Source: Bacteroidota bacterium (GTDB taxonomy: Bacteria; Bacteroidota; Bacteroidia; Bacteroidales; UBA10428). From it: a stretch of 18,722 bases of DNA. The stretch is from assembly GCA_029268165.1 (NCBI GenBank), contig JAJUGM010000016.1, forward strand, positions 1-18,722. Reading direction: 5' to 3'. Below, in pieces: positions 17,213 through 18,722 of the stretch. The notes under the pieces were generated by a model. It was not told the DNA's origin. It did not search any database and saw nothing but the letters and a program-made list of their open reading frames with translations. How positions within the stretch are numbered: the stretch's first letter is position 1; each line of letters starts with the position of its first letter. Made by a program: the position numbers and the translations under genes.

Positions 17213-17656
17213 TTATTTGTTAAAAGGGGGATCACCTTTAATTGTGATTCCCATGCTGCGGGCGGTGCCTGCAACCATTTTCATTGCTGATTCAACCGTG
17301 AAGCAGTTCAGGTCAGGCATTTTGTCTTCAGCAATTGCCTTCACCTGTTCCCAGGTCACTGAAGCTATTTTGTTTCGGTTAGGTTCTGCTGAACCTGACT
17401 TTTGTTTTGAAGCTTCGAGTAACTGAACGGCTACAGGGGGCGTTTTCACGATAAAGTCGAATGACTTATCGCTGTAAACGGTTATCACCACTGGCAGTAA
17501 TTTGCCGGCTTTGTCCTGAGTGCGCGCATTGAATTGTTTGCAGAAATCCATAATGTTCACACCTTTGGAACCAAGCGCCGGACCTACCGGCGGGGACGGA
17601 TTGGCAGCACCACCTTTAATTTGCAGTTTAATCAATCCAGCAACCTCTTTTGCCAT
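17213..17656 (-). CDS. rplK: 50S ribosomal protein L11
   Basis: L11 binds the GTPase-associated region of 23S rRNA and is needed for factor action and for sensing uncharged tRNA by RelA-type enzymes. The 147 residues include the proline-rich N-terminal signature NPSPPVGPALGSKGVNI (19-35) and the rRNA-binding C-terminal domain with KSGSAEPNRNKIASVTWEQV and a final GARSMGI-like element (TARSMGITIKG). It starts 98 bases after nusG, the second-longest gap in this operon, which carries the pseudoknot candidate. rplA follows after 21 bases. Confidence 0.97.
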   Translation of the reverse strand: MAKEVAGLIKLQIKGGAANPSPPVGPALGSKGVNIMDFCKQFNARTQDKAGKLLPVVITVYSDKSFDFIVKTPPVAVQLLEASKQKSGSAEPNRNKIASVTWEQVKAIAEDKMPDLNCFTVESAMKMVAGTARSMGITIKGDPPFNK

Positions 17657-17701
17657 AGTTCACTTTTTTCTGATTTGTTTATTGATACACACGCTCGTCA
17701 G

Positions 17702-17746
17702 GTGGTTATCCAGGAAGCATTAAGGGTTGTCATAACCACAGACAAC
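17702..17746 (-). promoter_or_regulatory. Candidate H-type pseudoknot leader between nusG and rplK
   Basis: Read on the transcribed strand, GTTGTC (17746-17741) can pair with GACAAC (17731-17726). The loop between them contains GTGGTTAT (17739-17732), which can pair with ATAACCAC (17709-17702) downstream. The crossing stems are 6 and 8 perfect pairs, with a 1-base first loop, no base between the stems and a 16-base last loop. That is H-type pseudoknot geometry. It ends 45 bases before the rplK ATG. The two stems could also be alternative hairpins. A role in autoregulation of rplK-rplA is only inferred. Confidence 0.45.
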
Positions 17747-17754
17747 GTATTTTT

Positions 17755-18303
17755 TTATTCTTTTTCAACCTGCATGAAACTAAGTTCCAACGGGGTTTTT
17801 CTTCCAAAAATTTTCACCATCACTTTCAGTTTCTTTTTTTCTTCGTTCACCTCTTCAATAATACCGGTGAAGCTATTAAACGGGCCATCAATAACCTTAA
17901 CGGTTTCGCCTACGTAGAAAGGCACATTGAGCTCTTCATCTCCTTCAGCCAGCTCATCAACTTTGCCCAAAATACGTTTAACTTCGGATGGCCTAAGCGG
18001 CGTTGGCAGTTCATCGCCTTTAGCCCCTAAAAAACCAATAACATGCGTAATATTTTTAAGAATATGCGGTATTTCACCGACCATAGCAGCTTCAACCAAT
18101 ACGTAACCCGGAAAAAAATTGCGTTCTTTGCTGATTTTTTTTCCGTTGCGTATCTGGTAAACTTTTTCCTGAGGAATTAACACCTGTGAAACATAATCCT
18201 GCAAATTCAGGCGTGCTATTTCATTTTCGATGTATTCCTTTACTTTTTTTTCTTTACCACCAATAGCCCTTATTACATACCACTTTTTTTGCAGTTCTTC
18301 CAT
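17755..18303 (-). CDS. nusG: Transcription termination/antitermination factor NusG
   Basis: NusG binds RNA polymerase and links it to Rho or the ribosome. I use the ATG at 18303, which gives 182 residues starting MEELQKKWYVIRAIGGKEKK. The frame stays open to a TTG at 18318, but the extra five residues are not family-like. The NGN domain includes KKWYVIRA (6-13) and RNFFPGYVLVE (61-71). The C-terminal KOW domain is near 135-155 with VKVIDGPFNSFTG. Length and domains are normal. It follows secE by 26 bases, the usual secE-nusG pair, and is followed by the gap with the pseudoknot candidate. Confidence 0.96.
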   Translation of the reverse strand: MEELQKKWYVIRAIGGKEKKVKEYIENEIARLNLQDYVSQVLIPQEKVYQIRNGKKISKERNFFPGYVLVEAAMVGEIPHILKNITHVIGFLGAKGDELPTPLRPSEVKRILGKVDELAEGDEELNVPFYVGETVKVIDGPFNSFTGIIEEVNEEKKKLKVMVKIFGRKTPLELSFMQVEKE

Positions 18304-18329
18304 TGACTCAGATTCCAAATTTAGGGATA

Positions 18330-18524
18330 TCAGGTAAATAAATTATAAATGAAATGCATCAGGTTCTTAAATGCAAGATCCATGACAGCAACAATAATAG
18401 CAATGATCAGTGATGCAATCATTACAAGTATTGCACTTCCCTGCAATTCTTTCCAGGAAGGCCATGTTACCTTGTAAATCAGTTCCTTATATGATTCCTT
18501 TATATATGTAATTATACCTTTCAT
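18330..18524 (-). CDS. secE: Preprotein translocase subunit SecE
   Basis: SecE is the small clamp subunit of the SecYEG protein-export channel in the inner membrane. I start it at the ATG at 18524, giving 64 residues (MKGIITYIKESYKELIYKV onward). The longer open frame to 18572 would run into tRNA-Trp and is not real. The conserved cytosolic segment KVTWPSWKEL (18-27) precedes a single membrane helix (about 30-50, rich in I, V, A and L). This is the short, one-helix form common outside enterobacteria. The start codon follows the tRNA by 18 bases, so both are likely on one transcript. nusG follows. Confidence 0.93.
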   Translation of the reverse strand: MKGIITYIKESYKELIYKVTWPSWKELQGSAILVMIASLIIAIIVAVMDLAFKNLMHFIYNLFT

Positions 18525-18542
18525 TTCATTTTTTTCATTTTG

Positions 18543-18615
18543 CACGGGAGGAGCGACTCGAACGCCCGACACCTGGTTTTGGAGACCAGTGCTCTACCAA
18601 CTGAGCTACACCCGT
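18543..18615 (-). tRNA. tRNA-Trp (anticodon CCA)
   Basis: A full 73-base cloverleaf can be read. The acceptor is ACGGGTG with CTCCCGT, the D stem GCTC/GAGC, the anticodon stem CTGGT/ACCAG with loop CTCCAAA, and the T arm GGGCG/CGCTC with loop TTCGAGT. The anticodon CCA is at 18582-18580. The discriminator is G, as in other bacterial tRNA-Trp, and CCA is not encoded. One oddity is a U-U mismatch at acceptor pair 6-67. The gene sits between tuf and secE, a known arrangement in many bacteria. Confidence 0.96.
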
Positions 18616-18632
18616 GTCAAATTATGAAAATA

Positions 18633-18661
18633 ATTCATTGTTGCCAGGGGCAACAATGAAT
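18633..18661 (-). terminator. Hairpin after tuf, probable (partial) terminator or processing site
   Basis: TTCATTGTTGCC (18634-18645) and GGCAACAATGAA (18649-18660) are perfectly complementary, and one outer A-T pair extends the stem to 13 pairs with a 3-base loop. On the transcribed strand the following TATTTTCAT is only a weak U-run. It lies 17 bases after the tuf stop and only 17 bases before tRNA-Trp, so it may terminate part of the tuf transcripts or mark an RNA cleavage point. Confidence 0.6.
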
Positions 18662-18678
18662 AGTATCTAACATTGCAA

Positions 18679-18722
18679 TTATTCAAGAATTTCGGTAACC
18701 TGTCCGGCCCCGACAGTCCTGC
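18679..18722 (-). CDS. tuf: Elongation factor Tu, C-terminal end (partial)
   Basis: Only the last 14 codons are inside the window. The final residues read RTVGAGQVTEILE before TAA, which is the characteristic EF-Tu C-terminus (barrel domain 3). The rest of the gene extends past the right edge. Its place before tRNA-Trp and secE supports the call. EF-Tu carries aminoacyl-tRNA to the ribosome. Confidence 0.92.
   Translation of the reverse strand, partial: RTVGAGQVTEILE

Noticed and set aside
18304..18318. TTG start of nusG at 18318
   Set aside because: It adds five residues not typical of NusG; the ATG at 18303 gives the normal N-terminus.
18525..18572. N-terminal extension of secE to 18572
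   Set aside because: The extra 16 codons run into the 3' half of tRNA-Trp; the family-like sequence begins at the ATG at 18524.
18618..18624. TAATTTG as a promoter for tRNA-Trp
   Set aside because: The spacing is one base short of the consensus and it ends 2 bases from the mature tRNA, so transcription would start inside the tRNA.
1..18722. CRISPR array, insertion sequence or prophage
   Set aside because: No regularly spaced repeats, transposase, integrase or phage-like genes were seen; the right two-thirds is a standard core operon.

Overview
The window looks like a chromosomal segment of a member of the Bacteroidota, probably Bacteroidales-like. The basis is the protein sequences, A-rich translation starts with almost no Shine-Dalgarno sequences, one TAnnTTTG-type -7 promoter element, and a DUF3467 gene attached to rpoC. 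No exact genus can be read from the sequence.

Left edge (1-1166): the 3' end of a gene on the + strand, cut by the window edge. It encodes the C-terminal part of what looks like an AAA/OLD-type ATPase-nuclease with a TOPRIM-like core. It is followed by an A+T-rich gap of about 460 bases that holds an 11-bp inverted repeat and, near its right end, a candidate promoter for the next genes.

Centre-left (1167-6919, + strand): a tight five-gene cluster for acyl-CoA oxidation and electron transfer. It runs etfB, etfA, a membrane cytochrome-b-like protein fused to two [4Fe-4S] sites, a soluble CCG-domain (HdrB-like) protein, and a long VLCAD-type acyl-CoA dehydrogenase. Together they suggest the route acyl-CoA -> acyl-CoA dehydrogenase -> ETF -> membrane Fe-S oxidoreductase -> menaquinone. 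The last step resembles the ETF:methylmenaquinone oxidoreductase (EMO) idea, here split into two proteins. The cluster ends in a perfect bidirectional terminator facing the convergent operon.

Right (6954-18722, - strand): the classic transcription/translation operon. In transcription order it holds tuf (3' end only), tRNA-Trp, secE, nusG, rplK, rplA, rplJ, rplL, rpoB, rpoC and a DUF3467 gene. Most gaps are under 45 bases. The three larger gaps each hold a clear RNA structure: a hairpin between tuf and tRNA-Trp, a possible H-type pseudoknot between nusG and rplK, and a terminator-like hairpin between rplL and rpoB.

The genes are mostly housekeeping, and I found no complete new system. The most interesting points are the nusG-rplK pseudoknot candidate, the attenuator-like hairpin before rpoB, the split EMO-like complex, and the truncated defence-like ATPase whose partners lie outside the window. 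All statements come from reading the sequence and from knowledge of the families; no database search was run.
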